A stretch of DNA of 64,000 nt, from assembly GCF_901000735.1 (NCBI RefSeq), contig NC_081541.1, positions 29,194,813-29,258,812 of the forward strand, written 5' to 3'. The notes below the pieces were generated by a model. It was not told the DNA's origin, did no database searches, and saw only the letters and a list, made by a program, of their open reading frames with translations. Each line of letters starts with the position of its first letter. Position 1 is the stretch's first letter. Source of the DNA: Corylus avellana. Lineage: Eukaryota > Streptophyta > Magnoliopsida > Fagales > Betulaceae. Below, piece after piece: positions 36,701 to 48,348 of this stretch. Made by a program: the position numbers and the translations under genes.

Positions 36701-38252
36701 TGCTGTCACTGGTGCTTTTTATTGGTTGTTCTGTAGATGTTGAACTGCATTCTGTATATGTGTGCGGTATAGAATAAAATTTGTTTAGAGATGGCTCCAT
36801 CAGGTCCACTTTAACATGCCTACATTTGTTGAAAGGATTGTGTCTGGAAGTACGGACTATCATGATTGTGGGAAGTTCTTTTACTTCATTTGTTCAGAGC
36901 AGAATCATGGTCCTATTGAGATCAACATGATAACAGAGGGTCAACACTTTAGGAATCTGGGTTCTCTTTGGGGACAAAAAATGTTCCTTTATTGTTGTTG
37001 CTGTGGTATGATTATTTCTCCCTGTTGTCACTTTCTCTAATTGTTTGTAGCTTGGGCAGTTTAAGCAGAAGGCTTCTGTGCGTGATAAGTTTGGGAAGCC
37101 AATGCTCACCGCGACTGACAGTTCTAACCCCTGGTGGACCTTACTAAATGAAGCTGTCAGAAAAGCTAATGGCAAACTTGGTAAGCCAGAAATCTTTCCC
37201 GCCGCAACAGATGCTCGCTACTACCGCGAACTTGGCTTGCCAGCAATCGGCTTCTCTCCTATGGCAAACACTCCTATTCTCCTCCATGATCATAATGAGG
37301 TGACTGTCTTATTCAACATGCTTGTTGGTTATGAATATATACTGTTTACCGCATGTTTACATGGGCCATGAGTTAAAATCTATTGTGAGATCATATGAAC
37401 ATTGTTTTGTGTGTGTGAGCAATCCACATGTGAGGCTGCATAATCTGAACTAAGTCAAGTTGATGTTGGCCCCAGGCTGCAGATTTAAAGTTTTATCAGA
37501 AAACCCAACAAACTCTCAACACCAGTGACAAAAGAAATCTAATGTATTGGCAGAAATTGAGAGAACAATGAAAAGAGGTTCCAACTCTTGATATAAGAGC
37601 TTGCTGTCCAATGATACAGCCAGGTTCTTACTCAATAGACACCCTCTAAGGAATGGGGTGTCAGCCTTTTTATACAGAAGCTCAAAGCAGACTTAATATT
37701 CTAGGAACAGCCTCGTGATCTCTAGACTTAAAGAACAACTCTGGAGATCAGACTCCTCTCTTTTTAGATACTCAAAAGATATCAGACACATCAATTACAC
37801 TCTTTATCAAGGAAGACGAATAAGATTTCCCTGGATTTTCACTCTTTGACTCATTTATTAATTGGACATCAGAGATTGGTTTTATTTAATTAATTCTTTT
37901 CTGTATGACTTTTGACCTGCCAAGGACTGGTTTCAGTTCCAGCAACAATTGTAATGCTTGCTGCATCACAATTTCTGAATGTTCGAGAGTTGTTTGTTTA
38001 GTTTTGAACCAAATCAGAAGCCAAGCGCATCATGCTTATGAGCTTTTCTTATCACTAACCTAGATTACATATTTAAGCTTGGTTCCTTAATCTTTCAACA
38101 TGCAACTGATGACTATCGCATTTTCCATCCTGTTGCAGTTTCTAAACCAAGATGAGTACTTGAAAGGAATTGATGTCTATGTGTCAATAATCAAAGCTTA
38201 TGCATCTTATGTTGAACATACAAGAAAGGAGGGCTCCAGAGATGAGTTATAA
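33789..38252 (+). CDS. ACY1: Aminoacylase-1 (N-acyl-L-amino-acid amidohydrolase, M20), putative ER form
   Basis: Five exons: 33789-34377, 34463-34725, 36210-36347, 37051-37299 and 38139-38252, all in phase with GT-AG sites, giving 450 aa (aminoacylases are usually 400-440). The enzyme removes acyl groups from N-acylated amino acids using zinc. Metal and catalytic residues are seen: H101 and D103 in HTDVV, D134 in GSQDMK, E168/E169 in PDEEIGG, E196 in LDEG, and the His pair in LLHDHNE (409/411). Residues 1-26 are a hydrophobic signal-like segment followed by a Ser-rich stretch. The protein ends in RDEL, the form of an ER retrieval signal. Together these suggest the ER lumen. Exons 1-2 and part of intron 2 are duplicated as a pseudogene at 1742-4100. 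Function from family; location is inference. Confidence 0.94.
35469..35756. mobile_element. PIF/Harbinger-type MITE in aminoacylase intron 2
   Basis: Ends GGTTACGTTTGGTATGC and inverted GGGTACATTTGGTAAGC, flanked by TTA. Orthologous to 3550-3842 in the pseudogene copy. A second small MITE follows at about 35826-35990. Confidence 0.75.
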
Positions 38253-38349
38253 GGGAGCAGGGCCGATACTCTCAATCTCAAGTCAAACGTGCCTGATATC
38301 AGTTTCAGTCTCATTATTGTATAATAGTGATGTATCAATAAGCAGGGCA

Positions 38350-38464
38350 ACAGTCCCCAAAAGGTAGCTCAATTGGTTGGCGTCTACGCTTTATAAAGTG
38401 AAGGTCACTAGTTCAAATCTCTACCCCTCCCCTTATGCGAACATGTCAAAATAATAATAATAAT
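38350..38464 (+). mobile_element. tRNA-derived SINE downstream of aminoacylase
   Basis: The box A-like 'ggtagctcaattggttgg' and box B-like 'ggtcactagttcaaatc' are spaced as in tRNA-derived SINEs. The body ends 'catgtcaaaa' followed by (ATA)n. A perfect 13-bp target duplication aataagcagggca flanks it (38337-38349 and 38465-38477). It lies about 100 bases past the aminoacylase stop, so probably within or near its 3' UTR. Confidence 0.88.
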
Positions 38465-38856
38465 AATAAGCAGGGCAGTAGGACGTTTGACTACTATGTA
38501 TGCTCCAAAAGACTGATTGATAGCATTACTTGCTGAATGTTTGATAAATGGAGCAAAACCGCATTTAGCATTCTTTTCATTGATTGAACAACATATGCAC
38601 CTTGAAACAAATCATTCTACACTCAATTAACCAAATTAATTGTTGTACATCTAATTGCTTGTTATCACAGTCTAATGATCGTATCTTTGTGCTGTTTATT
38701 GCCTCTCAATTTTAAGATCCAAGGTCATTTTACAGCTTTTGACTGTCTCGTTCTCTAGTTTGCCTGAGAGTTCAGCATTTTTCTGGTTTCTTTCATTGCT
38801 TCTATTGATACTTGGCAAATGCAAGTAGCATGAGCTTACGCACTCTTCGTCGTCTT

Positions 38857-40779
38857 CTACCAATAATCCCCACAAGAGCATACTCCATCTAGAAAATGAT
38901 GGTACCGAATGGGATCTCTAATCACTATAGTTCGTTGTTCGATCTTCGTTATGAGTTTTGCGAAAATATGACAGTCTCCGCAAATCCTAATGTTTTTCTT
39001 GATCCTGATCGTCTTCTCCCTTGACAAGCTCATCATACCAAAGACAATTGCCAGTTTCTCACTGTGGTATCGAAGTGAGTCTTCCCTCTGCTCACCCTCA
39101 AGATCTTGCAAGACAAAATTCGTGTCTGGGACATAACCCACTCCCATCAATCTATGAATCAACTGGTTCAGCTGCTTGTTGATCTCATCTGTTTGTGGAT
39201 GCGAGTTATCTCCTAAAATAAAAGCATGTATCTTTTTGCTGACTTCAATCCAGCTACACCCTGGTTCTTTTCTGATTCCTCTAGCTTTCATGGTCCTCCT
39301 GACTTCTGTAACATCATCCCACCTTTGAGAATTTGCATATATATTAGATAACAGTATATAGGTTCCTGCATCTTCAGGATCCAGTTTCAGAATTTGTTTG
39401 GCAGCATGTATAGCTAGATCCACGTTCCGGTGAACCCTGCATGCACCAAGCAAAGTTCTCCATGTCACAGCATCGGGTTCACATTCCATTTGATGAATTA
39501 ACTTGATTGCCTGATCAAGCTTCCCAGCCCTTCCAAGCAAGTCAATAATGCAACCATAATGCTCTCTTCCTGGATTGATCCCAAAAAGTTTCTTCATCGA
39601 TTGAAAGTAGTACCAGCCGTCTTCTACAAGCCCGGCATGGCTACAGGCAAAGAGAACCCCAAGAATCGTAATATGGTTCGGTTTTGCACCAGAATCTTTC
39701 ATGGATTGAAACAATTTTAAAGCTTCTCTGCTGAAACCGTTTTGGGCTAACCCTGCAATCATGGTGCTCCAAGAGATTACATCCTTCTCCAACATCCTAG
39801 TAAAAACAAAGTTTGCGTCGTCCATACTGCCGCACTTGCAATACATATCCAGAAGTGCATTATTAAGGATTAGATCTCGATCAAACTTCAATACATGAAC
39901 ATGGACCTGCCTGCCCAATTCTAGAAGCGCTAACCCAGTGCAGGCTCTTAACACACTCGTTAGTGTCGATTGATCAGGTGGAAAACCAGAAATTTTCATG
40001 CTCTTATATAGATTCAAAGCTTCATCACCATCACTGTTTTGAGCAAGGCCCCCTATGATAGAATTCCAAACAACTGAATCTCCACTCACCACCTCATTGA
40101 AAACACCTAGTGCCGCTTGCAACTCGCCCAATTTCGAATAAATATCTATAAGAGCGCTCCGAACAAAGACATCATATTCCAACCCAGCTTTAATTATCCT
40201 AGAATGAAGCTGTCTGAGATTCGATAGCCCATCACAGGCTCTCAAAACCGAAGAGAAAGTGAACATATTAGGCACGACACCTTGTCTAAGCATCATTATC
40301 AAGAACTCCAGGGCCTTGTCATTGAGCTTAGCATTAGTGTAAGCTGAAATCATGGTCGTCCACGAAACAACGTTCCTTTCAGGCATTTGGTCGAACAGTG
40401 CCTGTGCTTCATCCAAGAGGTTAAATTTGACGTACATACTGAGGAAAATGTTGATCAAAAAGGTTTTGGGCTCGTTCCCATGTGCAAAAACGTGGTTATG
40501 AACGAGCTTTCCTTCTTCGACAGCGCCGCGAGCCAAGCAGCACTTGATGAGCTCCGAGTAGGTGATAGAGTCGGCCCAGATGCCGTTTCTTTGCATAGCG
40601 TCCATGGCCTTCATGGCTCTCGGGAGGTCTCTCCGATAGCAGAAGTTAGTGAAGTCATCGAGCAGAGACGACGAGGAGGCTGGCAGATTCCACGACCCAA
40701 TGGGTGCGAGAGAGTGAGGACGTGACAGCGAAAGCGTAGGCGACGATTTTATGCTCTTAAGCTTCGAAATTGCTTTCAT
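38857..40779 (-). CDS. REME1: PPR-DYW RNA editing factor, REME1-like
   Basis: Single exon, 640 aa, usual for this intron-poor family. The N-terminal 30-40 residues are Ser/Lys/Arg-rich, as in a mitochondrial presequence. PLS-type pentatricopeptide repeats follow (about 80-430), for example TYSELIKCCLARGAVEEGK, NVVSWTTMISAY and DVISWSTMIAGLAQNG. E/E+ motifs come next (PDAVTWRTLLGACRVHRN, GCSWIEV). A DYW deaminase closes the protein with the HSE zinc/catalytic motif in YHSEKLAI, CGDCH and the terminal CSCGDYW. The whole protein closely resembles Arabidopsis At2g03880 (REME1), which supports C-to-U editing in mitochondrial nad2. Orthology is inferred from memory of that protein. Start chosen at the first ATG, as it provides the presequence. 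Transcribed convergently with the aminoacylase. Confidence 0.92.
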   Translation of the reverse strand: MKAISKLKSIKSSPTLSLSRPHSLAPIGSWNLPASSSSLLDDFTNFCYRRDLPRAMKAMDAMQRNGIWADSITYSELIKCCLARGAVEEGKLVHNHVFAHGNEPKTFLINIFLSMYVKFNLLDEAQALFDQMPERNVVSWTTMISAYTNAKLNDKALEFLIMMLRQGVVPNMFTFSSVLRACDGLSNLRQLHSRIIKAGLEYDVFVRSALIDIYSKLGELQAALGVFNEVVSGDSVVWNSIIGGLAQNSDGDEALNLYKSMKISGFPPDQSTLTSVLRACTGLALLELGRQVHVHVLKFDRDLILNNALLDMYCKCGSMDDANFVFTRMLEKDVISWSTMIAGLAQNGFSREALKLFQSMKDSGAKPNHITILGVLFACSHAGLVEDGWYYFQSMKKLFGINPGREHYGCIIDLLGRAGKLDQAIKLIHQMECEPDAVTWRTLLGACRVHRNVDLAIHAAKQILKLDPEDAGTYILLSNIYANSQRWDDVTEVRRTMKARGIRKEPGCSWIEVSKKIHAFILGDNSHPQTDEINKQLNQLIHRLMGVGYVPDTNFVLQDLEGEQREDSLRYHSEKLAIVFGMMSLSREKTIRIKKNIRICGDCHIFAKLITKIEQRTIVIRDPIRYHHFLDGVCSCGDYW

Positions 40780-41817
40780 GACTTCAAACTACCAAGCATA
40801 TTGAAACGAAAGAAAATACACTCGCAGATTTCATGTGAAACGCACCGCATTGACGCCCACATCCACTTCAAATTACGCTTGTGGAAGGTGGGACTCAAGT
40901 AAGAGAGGATTCTTGATCTATTACCTATAAATATAATTATTAGAATTATGTCATATTAATATTTATTAATATTTTATAAATATAATAAAACATTGATAAG
41001 TACTTACTTGTATAATAAAATTTCAATTATTTAATTTGAAATTAATTATTAAAGTAATAAAATATTTTAAAAATTGATAGGCTCGCTGAATGCTAGTATA
41101 TGTGAAACGCACCGTATTGATGACATTCACATCCACTTCAAATTTCGCGCATATAAGTTGAGACCCAAATTCTTGATCTATTATGTATAATTTATTAAAT
41201 CTCAATTTTTAGTTTCAAATTAAAATAATTCAGAGTATGTAACATTAGTTTTTAAAATGTAAGTAAATATAATAAATATCGAAAATGATAACTATTAGAC
41301 ATAAATATGATAAATATTTAAATGATAAAATCTTAATTATTTAATTTAAGAGAAAAGTTTATTGTGGAGAGAGATAGAGAGAGTTGTAAGGCTATCAATT
41401 TTTTACACTAAATTAATAAATTAGAGTTAAAGGGTTTTACCCGTTTAATTAAACGGGTCGAGTTAAGATATATTGATGCCTCAACACAACACGACATGAT
41501 CTGAACCCGACATGCAACATTTAAAACTTTGAATTTTTGATACGACCCAATTCGACAAAAATTCAACACGAAATTAGTATGTTATGATTAAGAGTCGTTA
41601 TATGAAAATGGAGAGAGAGACATGACGTGGGCTGAGATGTGTGTGGGATGGGGGGGGGGGGGGGGGTTGGGGGTGCAAAGGCCCAAGTCCAATGATCGAA
41701 ACAAAAGGTCCACATTCACTCTCTCAGTCTGCCCGCATTCCTTCCTTCCTCATCGGTCGCTTTGTAAAAATTGATGCTTGAGGAGAAGAGAAGGAAGCCA
41801 CCCCTTTAACCATTTTG

Positions 41818-41848
<31 letters not shown>

Positions 41849-41998
41849 CTCTCTCAAATTTTACAGAGTCTAACAAAACCCATCTATTATGGCTCACAAT
41901 ACCCAAAAACAGCTTTTTCTCCGATTGAATTGAAGAGCAGAGCTACCCGGCTAAGCTGATTCCGTAGCTTAGGAGGGAAAGAAGAGAGAGAGAGGGAT
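40780..41998. other. Intergenic region between two divergent genes
   Basis: AT-rich. The phrase 'tgtgaaacgcaccg' with 'acatccacttcaaatt' occurs at 40834 and again at 41101, a local duplication of PPR 5' flank. A run of 18 G lies at 41649-41666 and a CT repeat at 41818-41846; the latter probably falls in the promoter or 5' UTR of the next gene. Confidence 0.55.
41818..41846 (+). repeat. (CT)n run before the coiled-coil gene
   Basis: About 14 CT units, 150 bases before the start codon. CT/GA runs are common near plant core promoters; a role is not shown. Confidence 0.6.
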
Positions 41999-42480
41999 AT
42001 GTCTTTGAGAATAAAGGCGGTGGTGGATAGGTTCGTGCAGGAGCTGAAGGAAGCGCTGGACGCGGATATTCAGGACAGGATCATGAAGGAGAGGGAGATG
42101 CAGAGCTACATCCAGGAGCGCGAACGCGAAGTTGCCGAGCGCGAAGCCGCTTGGAAGGCCGAGCTCTCTCGTCGCGAGGTAATTCTATCATTTTCCCGTT
42201 CATTCAAATCGCTAAAATTTGTATGCTATGGTTTGATTTCCTTTCCAATTGTATTGGGTTGAGATAGAGACTGATATTCATATTGGGTGTGGACTTTTCA
42301 ACTTCCTTGAGGTCTATTTTTGGTGGAATCGATAATAGGTTTTTCGCAAAAATCATTATTTCTCTCACCTAAGGAAGAATACCATCATATAAAATGTCTT
42401 TGATATTTAGTTATAGCTTGAAAAGCGAATTATCAGAAGCTTACTTGTAATGTCCCACTTCATGCTAGGATTGACGCTGT

Positions 42481-42529
<49 letters not shown>

Positions 42530-43396
42530 ATGATGAGAGGCTTTCACATTAATTGTCTTTATAAATGGTTTGAGTATAAGTTTCTCATCAATGTATCCAG
42601 TGCACGCAGCGTATTGCTGTTCTGAAAAACCATGATGAGAAACTTGAGTGGTGTCCATGTGACCATAAGGTAGTAGTTCATTTTTTTGTTGTCAGCTGCA
42701 CAAGCTTTTTGTTTGTGTTAAATGTTATCAACATTATGGGCTCGTTTCATAAAACTTTTTAAAGTGTGGGTTTGCTTTTTAGTTGTGATGTAACGTAAAG
42801 GTGAAAATAGTTTGAGTATTTTGTGTTTGAAGTTGTATATGTTTCTTAACGGGCTGTCCAGATTTCTCCCATAAGACCTCCTCAGGCTGCTGGTTTACAC
42901 CTGTCTTGGAAATTCAATGATACTTTTGATTTTCTACATACCTGGAAAGGCCTGAACTCTGATCTAATCACGACTAACTTCTTCAATACATTTGCCGACC
43001 AGCCTATTAATCACTTGTGTTTTTATAGAATGGCATGCTTGTTCTAGAGTTAAAAAGGTGTTGCATGTTAAACAAATGGAAATAAGCTTGGAGCTTTGCA
43101 GGAAAATTTATGTTGTTGGTTTACATGTCTTCATATATGTGAACATGGTTTAATATGTGAAAAGTAGATCAGTGCTTGACTGTTTTATGTTCTAGAGTCT
43201 CAGACATTATTTTGTCTTCCAGGCAGAGATTGCCCGACAAGAAGCAAGGCTTAAGATGGAGAAAGAAAATCTTGAGAAGGAGAAAAGTGTCCTAATGGGA
43301 ACTGCATCAAATCAAGACAATCAAGATGGAGCTCTTGAAATCACTGTAAGCGGTGAAAAGTATCGATGCCTCAGGTTTGCAAAGGCAAAGAAATGA
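41999..43396 (+). CDS. Small conserved coiled-coil protein, two exons
   Basis: Exon 1 is 41999-42178 and exon 2 is 43223-43396, joined in phase 0 at GAG|gtaatt and ttccag|GCA, giving 117 aa. The protein is highly charged. Residues about 25-85 are rich in Glu, Arg and Lys with REREVAEREAAW and RQEARLKMEKENLEKEK, a strong coiled-coil pattern. The C-terminus (ITVSGEKYRCLRFAKAKK) is basic. I recognise the pattern as a conserved but unnamed plant protein and know no function. There is no signal peptide. The start ATG is the first in the transcript region after a purine-rich leader. The 1044-bp intron contains an (AT)n run at 42488-42525. Confidence 0.85.
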
Positions 43397-44801
43397 GGCT
43401 TTACATGGAGGGGTGGAAGAGAAAAAAACGATTTAAAGATGCAAATCCATGGTTGGGTGGTACTTCTTTTCTTCTTCTGGAATCTGAACTTGCTTTGAAG
43501 CCAATTTTCTAGTCAAGAAACTTCATTCCTTTAGGATGCTTCAATTATGTACATGTAGTTATCTCAGTGTAATGTGAATTGACCATGCCTACGGGCCTAT
43601 TATTTAATTCAATGTAGAAGATAGGTTTTGAGATTTTTATATGATTATCCATACTGCCATAAGATGATAGAATTGATATGCATGACTGAGAAATTAGTAT
43701 GATTTGTTGCTCTTGAACTAGGATATGGCAGTACCATATCCAAGTGAGATATTTTAATCTCAAGTAGTCGCCCATATGAACTCCCTCTTTCTTTCTTTTT
43801 TTGGAAGGGTGAACTCCCTTTTTCTGGTAACAAATATAGAGTTACTTTCACACCTCAATGTTTTTTATAGCCATCTGGTGCCACCTAGTGGTCAAACGGC
43901 GGGCTTGAGATGAGCCGTAAACTTGGACATCCTAAATTTGATTCCGCACTAAGAATTCGGTTGGTAAGGATGTGTATTTGGGATTTACGTCTTAGGGGCG
44001 GGATCGAAGGAGTTTAAATGCCGGTCCATTATTTCATAAGAGTAAAATTGTCATTTTACTTTTTTTTTGGAACAATTTTACCCTTATAAAATAAGAGATT
44101 CCGGACCGAGGGAATTGCCTTAGTGAGGTTCCGATGCATACAAATTATTTCTTTTTTGATAGATGCGAAGGAAATAGCCTGTGTATTAGGTTGCTCTATT
44201 GGGAGGGAGACGAAGTGTTGAGACTCCAAAAATGGGAGCCCGGAGATTGTTCTGGAACCAGAAAGTTGCCATGTTTTGAGGGCTCGACACAACCCACTTC
44301 CTGTAGAACTGCCCCACGATCCGCTGTGCATGGGGATCATGTATGCCTGATCCATGGCGCACCTGAACATCTTTGAGATTTGTGGACACATGAAAAACGT
44401 GCAACAGAAAAGGTGGCCAATGGGCAATGGTGAAAAACCTCGAGTGGCAAATTCTCCCTGTTCCTTTCCATTTTCTCGGGAAAAAGAGGGAGAGGTATCG
44501 AGATATTCTGGAGTGACATCTGAAGGTGAAGGAGTGCGAGAAACCCAATAAGGAGATGCCACCCAATATTAAAAGAATGCCCACGACGTTTTCTACTATA
44601 GAAAATGGGTGGAGAAGGGAGTTAACGACAGTTACTGTTGACTCTAAAAGCCCGCCCTTTTCGACATACTCAAAAAAATGTTCAAAATAACCCTACCCAA
44701 TGCACTGTTATTGCTGAAAGTCACAGACCCTCGATGAATCTAGAGCAAACATAACCACTGTCAGAACTAACAATCTGGAAAAATATTTGTAAAACAGTAA
44801 C
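43397..44801. other. 3' flank of the coiled-coil gene and 5' region of polygalacturonase
   Basis: 43397-43630 is likely 3' UTR of the preceding gene. From 44133 the sequence is repeated at 60470 onward. A 168-codon minus-strand frame here (44056-44562) is not considered real (see rejected). Confidence 0.5.
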
Positions 44802-47800
44802 ATGAGCCCTCATGACTTTGGTAGCAGATTGCTTTTGGTTGTTTCCATCTTTTGTTTCAATGGTGTTTTTGGCAGCGGGAGAGGGACAAAAGTAGCAGCA
44901 ATTTCAGGTTTGCAAGGCATTGAATCGCAGAAAAGCAGCCTTTTACATCACAAAGGAAGGAGATCTGGTTTATTTGATGTCATGAGCTTTGGGGCTCGAG
45001 CAGATGGCCAGACTGACGATACTAGGGTTTGTTTTCCTCTCTCTCTTTGAAACAAGTTAATTAGTTTATTCTTTGTGAACAACGTTGTTTTCCTTTTCGT
45101 TTTTTGCTTTATGATCAGAGGTAGAATAATACCAAACTCCATCCTCTCCATCTTTAAGTCTTTAATCTTTTTACCTTTGTGCTAGAACAACTTAGGAAAG
45201 TTAATGGAGTTCAAAAGCACAACTACTGTCCTCAGGAGTGGAAGCAAATGAAGCTACAATCGTTGTGACTTTGCTATCCTTTTCTTCTTCGGATTCATTT
45301 TGGCTTGCCGAGTTTAAGTCTCCTAAAATTACCCTTTCTAATTTTTATTAAAGTTACACTAGGAAGAATTCAGTAATTTTGTGCTCCTTATGAATGAAAG
45401 ACAAGCTTCAGCTTCTGCGAATTTTATATAATACAGATTTTGTTTGTACTTTGAATCAAATTCCCTCCTTTAATTAATGGCTGCAACTTTCAAAATGTTC
45501 TAAATTGGCTGATACAGACAAAAGAAGTCATACATTCCACGCCTTCGTCCACAATAGCATGAGGCCATCATTTTCTGATCCCAAATCGCTTCTTAAGAGT
45601 TTCACCAAGATATCATATCTTGGTTTTCGTTTGAAACTTTTTTTTCCTACTATTTGTTCATTTTTCAGTTTTCCTTCCCCTTTCTCCTACCATGGTCCAA
45701 TAAGAAATTTGGAGATCATCTATTCCGTTCAATTACTGCAGAGTTTTTCTAGAAAACTCAGTTGTATGTTGCGCGTATTTATGCGACCTCTGTGCTGTGC
45801 ATGGTCGTAAAAGCAGCCGGAGTTGCTGGCTCATTACATCTGAAACTCTATGAAAAAACTTCTTTCTGACTTGGCTTTCACTCTTCCCTCTGATATTAAG
45901 AACTTATAAGGGGTTCCTCCCTTTTTTAGAGTTTCTACTTTCTCGTTTGTATATATTTTCGGAAATCACCTCATCTTTGACTAATGGTTACCTAGAATGA
46001 CTGTAGCTCGTTTATAGATTGATGGCATGAAATAGATGGATAGGTTAAGCATATGTGTATAATGTACATATTTACCTTGTTGGAATTAACAACTGATATT
46101 TGTCATTCCAGGCCTTCAGAGCAGCATGGAAGGAGGCATGTAAGTCCTCAGGTTCAGTACATCTTCTGATACCAAAAGGGACATACTTGATTGGCCCCAT
46201 CAAGTTTGCAGGCCCATGCAATAATGTATCATCTCTGACTTTTTATCTGAAGGCAGGATTCTGACTTAATCTTTTCAATTTTTGTTCTATTACCATTTGT
46301 ATACCTTACCATCAAGTTTGATCAAGTCATCTATCTATGATTAAATTTGAGGAATTCACAGGGTTATTTGAAGGCTACAACAGACTTGTCAAAGTATGGA
46401 TTCAGTGCTGGTTGGATTGAATTTAGATGGGTGGATGGGCTAACCTTGACCGGAGGTGGGACCTTTGATGGCCAAGGTGCCAAAGCCTGGCCTTCCAATA
46501 ACTGCCCCACTCATTCCAAATGCATACTTCTTCCAACTGTAGGTTTCAAAGCTTATACCCTTTGTCATTTCATTCCTATAGTTAACATATTGCATATAAG
46601 AGTAATGCTATTTAGTAGACCGTTATATAACTGTCATACAATTGAGATGACGTGGTAGTAAAAATTAGACATTCCTTTTTTTTTTTTTTTTTTTTTATAA
46701 GTACTAATTCAAGAACTGATTTTCACTGTCACATCGTATAGCAGTTGTATAACAATCTATTAAATAGTATTACTCTTAGATACAGTTATATAGCTTTCAA
46801 CAAAATCCTTCTCTGTAGGCTTCACCTAAAAAAAGTGGGGAGGGAGCATGCTGGTTTTTTGAGAGATAAAGTACATTTGGCAAGTGGGAGGAAGGTTAGA
46901 GCAACAGATCGACCATGCATGACCTAAGGCCAGGATTTACAGTAGGAACATTCAAAAAATGGAAAAAAAAATTTGACAGTGGAGCCTAAAATACTTCTAT
47001 GATGCAGCCCTAGCTTTATTTCTGGAATATTTGACTGATTTTTCTGTTAAATCTGTGCTTTGGGCCAGATTAGCCTGGAAGACTTGAGAAAAGCATGATG
47101 TAATGATTGTCCTGGCACTTCAGTGTATAGGTAGCTGAGACAGTGAAACAAGAAAGTTAATTAGCAAAACATTTTCTGCTTACAGAATTTGAAATTCATG
47201 GCCATGAATAAGACAGTTGTCAGAGGCATAACTTCGCTGAATAGCAAGTTCTTTCACATGGCTCTTGTGGGGTGCAAGAACTTCAAAGGCAATAACATCA
47301 ACATTTCAGCCCCAGCAAACAGTCCTAACACTGATGGCATCCACATTGAGCGAAGCTCTAGTGTCTATTTTTCTGGAGCACACATAGGTACAGGTGATGA
47401 CTGCATCTCAATCGGGCAAGGAAATTCTCAAGTCACTATCTCAAGCGTTATCTGTGGACCCGGTCACGGCATTAGGTACCCTGAAATCAAATCTCCAATG
47501 TTTTTAACCTTATGTTTACTCACAGACATTCATCTTTTAATCTATCGATTATATATCTTGCATACGATAGCGTCGGAAGTTTGGGAAGATATCGGAACGA
47601 GGGAGATGTAAGCGGACTTGTGGTCAGAGATTGTACAATGACAGGCACCTCAAATGGCATTAGGATCAAGACATGGGCCAACTCTCCAGGAAGAAGTGCC
47701 GCCACCAACATGACATTTGAGAACATTGTCATGAATAATGTGACCAATCCCATTATAATAGATCAAGCATATTGTCCATTCTCCTCTTGCACTTCAATGG

Positions 47801-48119
47801 TATTTTTTTTTTTTTTTTAGTAGAGGAAATTTTGCAGCAATGGTTTTGGTTTCTAGCTGCTGATGAAAATCTCATTGGTAACAAATTGCAGGCACCATCT
47901 GGAGTGAAGATCAGTGACATATATTTTAAGAACATTAGAGGGACCTCATCGTCGAAGGTAGCAGTGGCATTGGAATGCAGCAAAGGGATGCCATGCCAGA
48001 ATATTTACCTTGAAGATGTTCACTTGGACCTGTCATCAGGGGAGAAACATGCCACTTCCACTTGCAAAAATGTTAAAGCTAAATACATTGGCACCCAAAT
48101 CCCTCCGCCCTGTACTTAG
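44802..48119 (+). CDS. GH28 polygalacturonase (pectin lyase fold), copy A
   Basis: Six exons: 44802-45026, 46112-46252, 46362-46538, 47186-47475, 47571-47799 and 47892-48119, in phase throughout, 429 aa. The enzyme hydrolyses homogalacturonan in the cell wall. A secretion signal covers about residues 1-24. GH28 signatures are NTD at 229-231, GDD around 251-253, GHG at 274-276 and RIK at 309-311, all intact, so activity is expected. FDVMSFGARADGQTDDT near residue 60 is the typical start of the beta-helix. Intron 2 appears to use a GC donor (AAG|GCAGGA at 46253), because no GT site keeps the frame. MITEs sit in intron 3 and in the 3' flank. The last exon lies behind a T-rich intron. A near-identical copy is at 61139. 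Confidence 0.93.
46597..46779. mobile_element. MITE in polygalacturonase intron 3
   Basis: The left end 'gagtaatgctatttagtaga' mirrors the right end 'tctattaaatagtattactc' over about 30 bp. It is also in copy B (about 62935-63117). Related to 3911-4077. Confidence 0.7.
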
Positions 48120-48175
48120 TTTCTATGTTACATGGGATTCATGCTATAACTTGCTCCAATGCTGTATGATCTTGT

Positions 48176-48348
48176 AGAGTAATGCTATAAGTTTTCGTAG
48201 AGTCTTCTTAGAATCATCACAAATGTGATGTAACTTTTAAAATCACTGTTGAATTTGAAATGTGATTTATTGACTTTTGATCTATTGGTGATTTTAAATG
48301 TCACATCACATTTGGAATGATTCTAGAAAGACTTATAACATTACTCGA
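48176..48348. mobile_element. MITE just after the polygalacturonase stop
   Basis: 'agagtaatgctataagtttt' mirrors 'gacttataacattactcg'. Inside, 'cacaaatgtgatgtaac' and 'gtcacatcacatttg' also oppose, so nearly the entire 170 bp can fold back. It probably lies in the 3' UTR. Confidence 0.65.

Noticed and set aside
38353..38425. Possible tRNA gene with A and B boxes
   Set aside because: It cannot form a proper cloverleaf by eye and has the poly-A-like tail and target duplications of a SINE.
44056..44562. 168-codon minus-strand frame upstream of polygalacturonase, also present at 60523-60921
   Set aside because: It lies in the probable promoter/leader of the plus-strand gene. It contains no recognisable motif, and its survival in both copies is explained by their near-identity.
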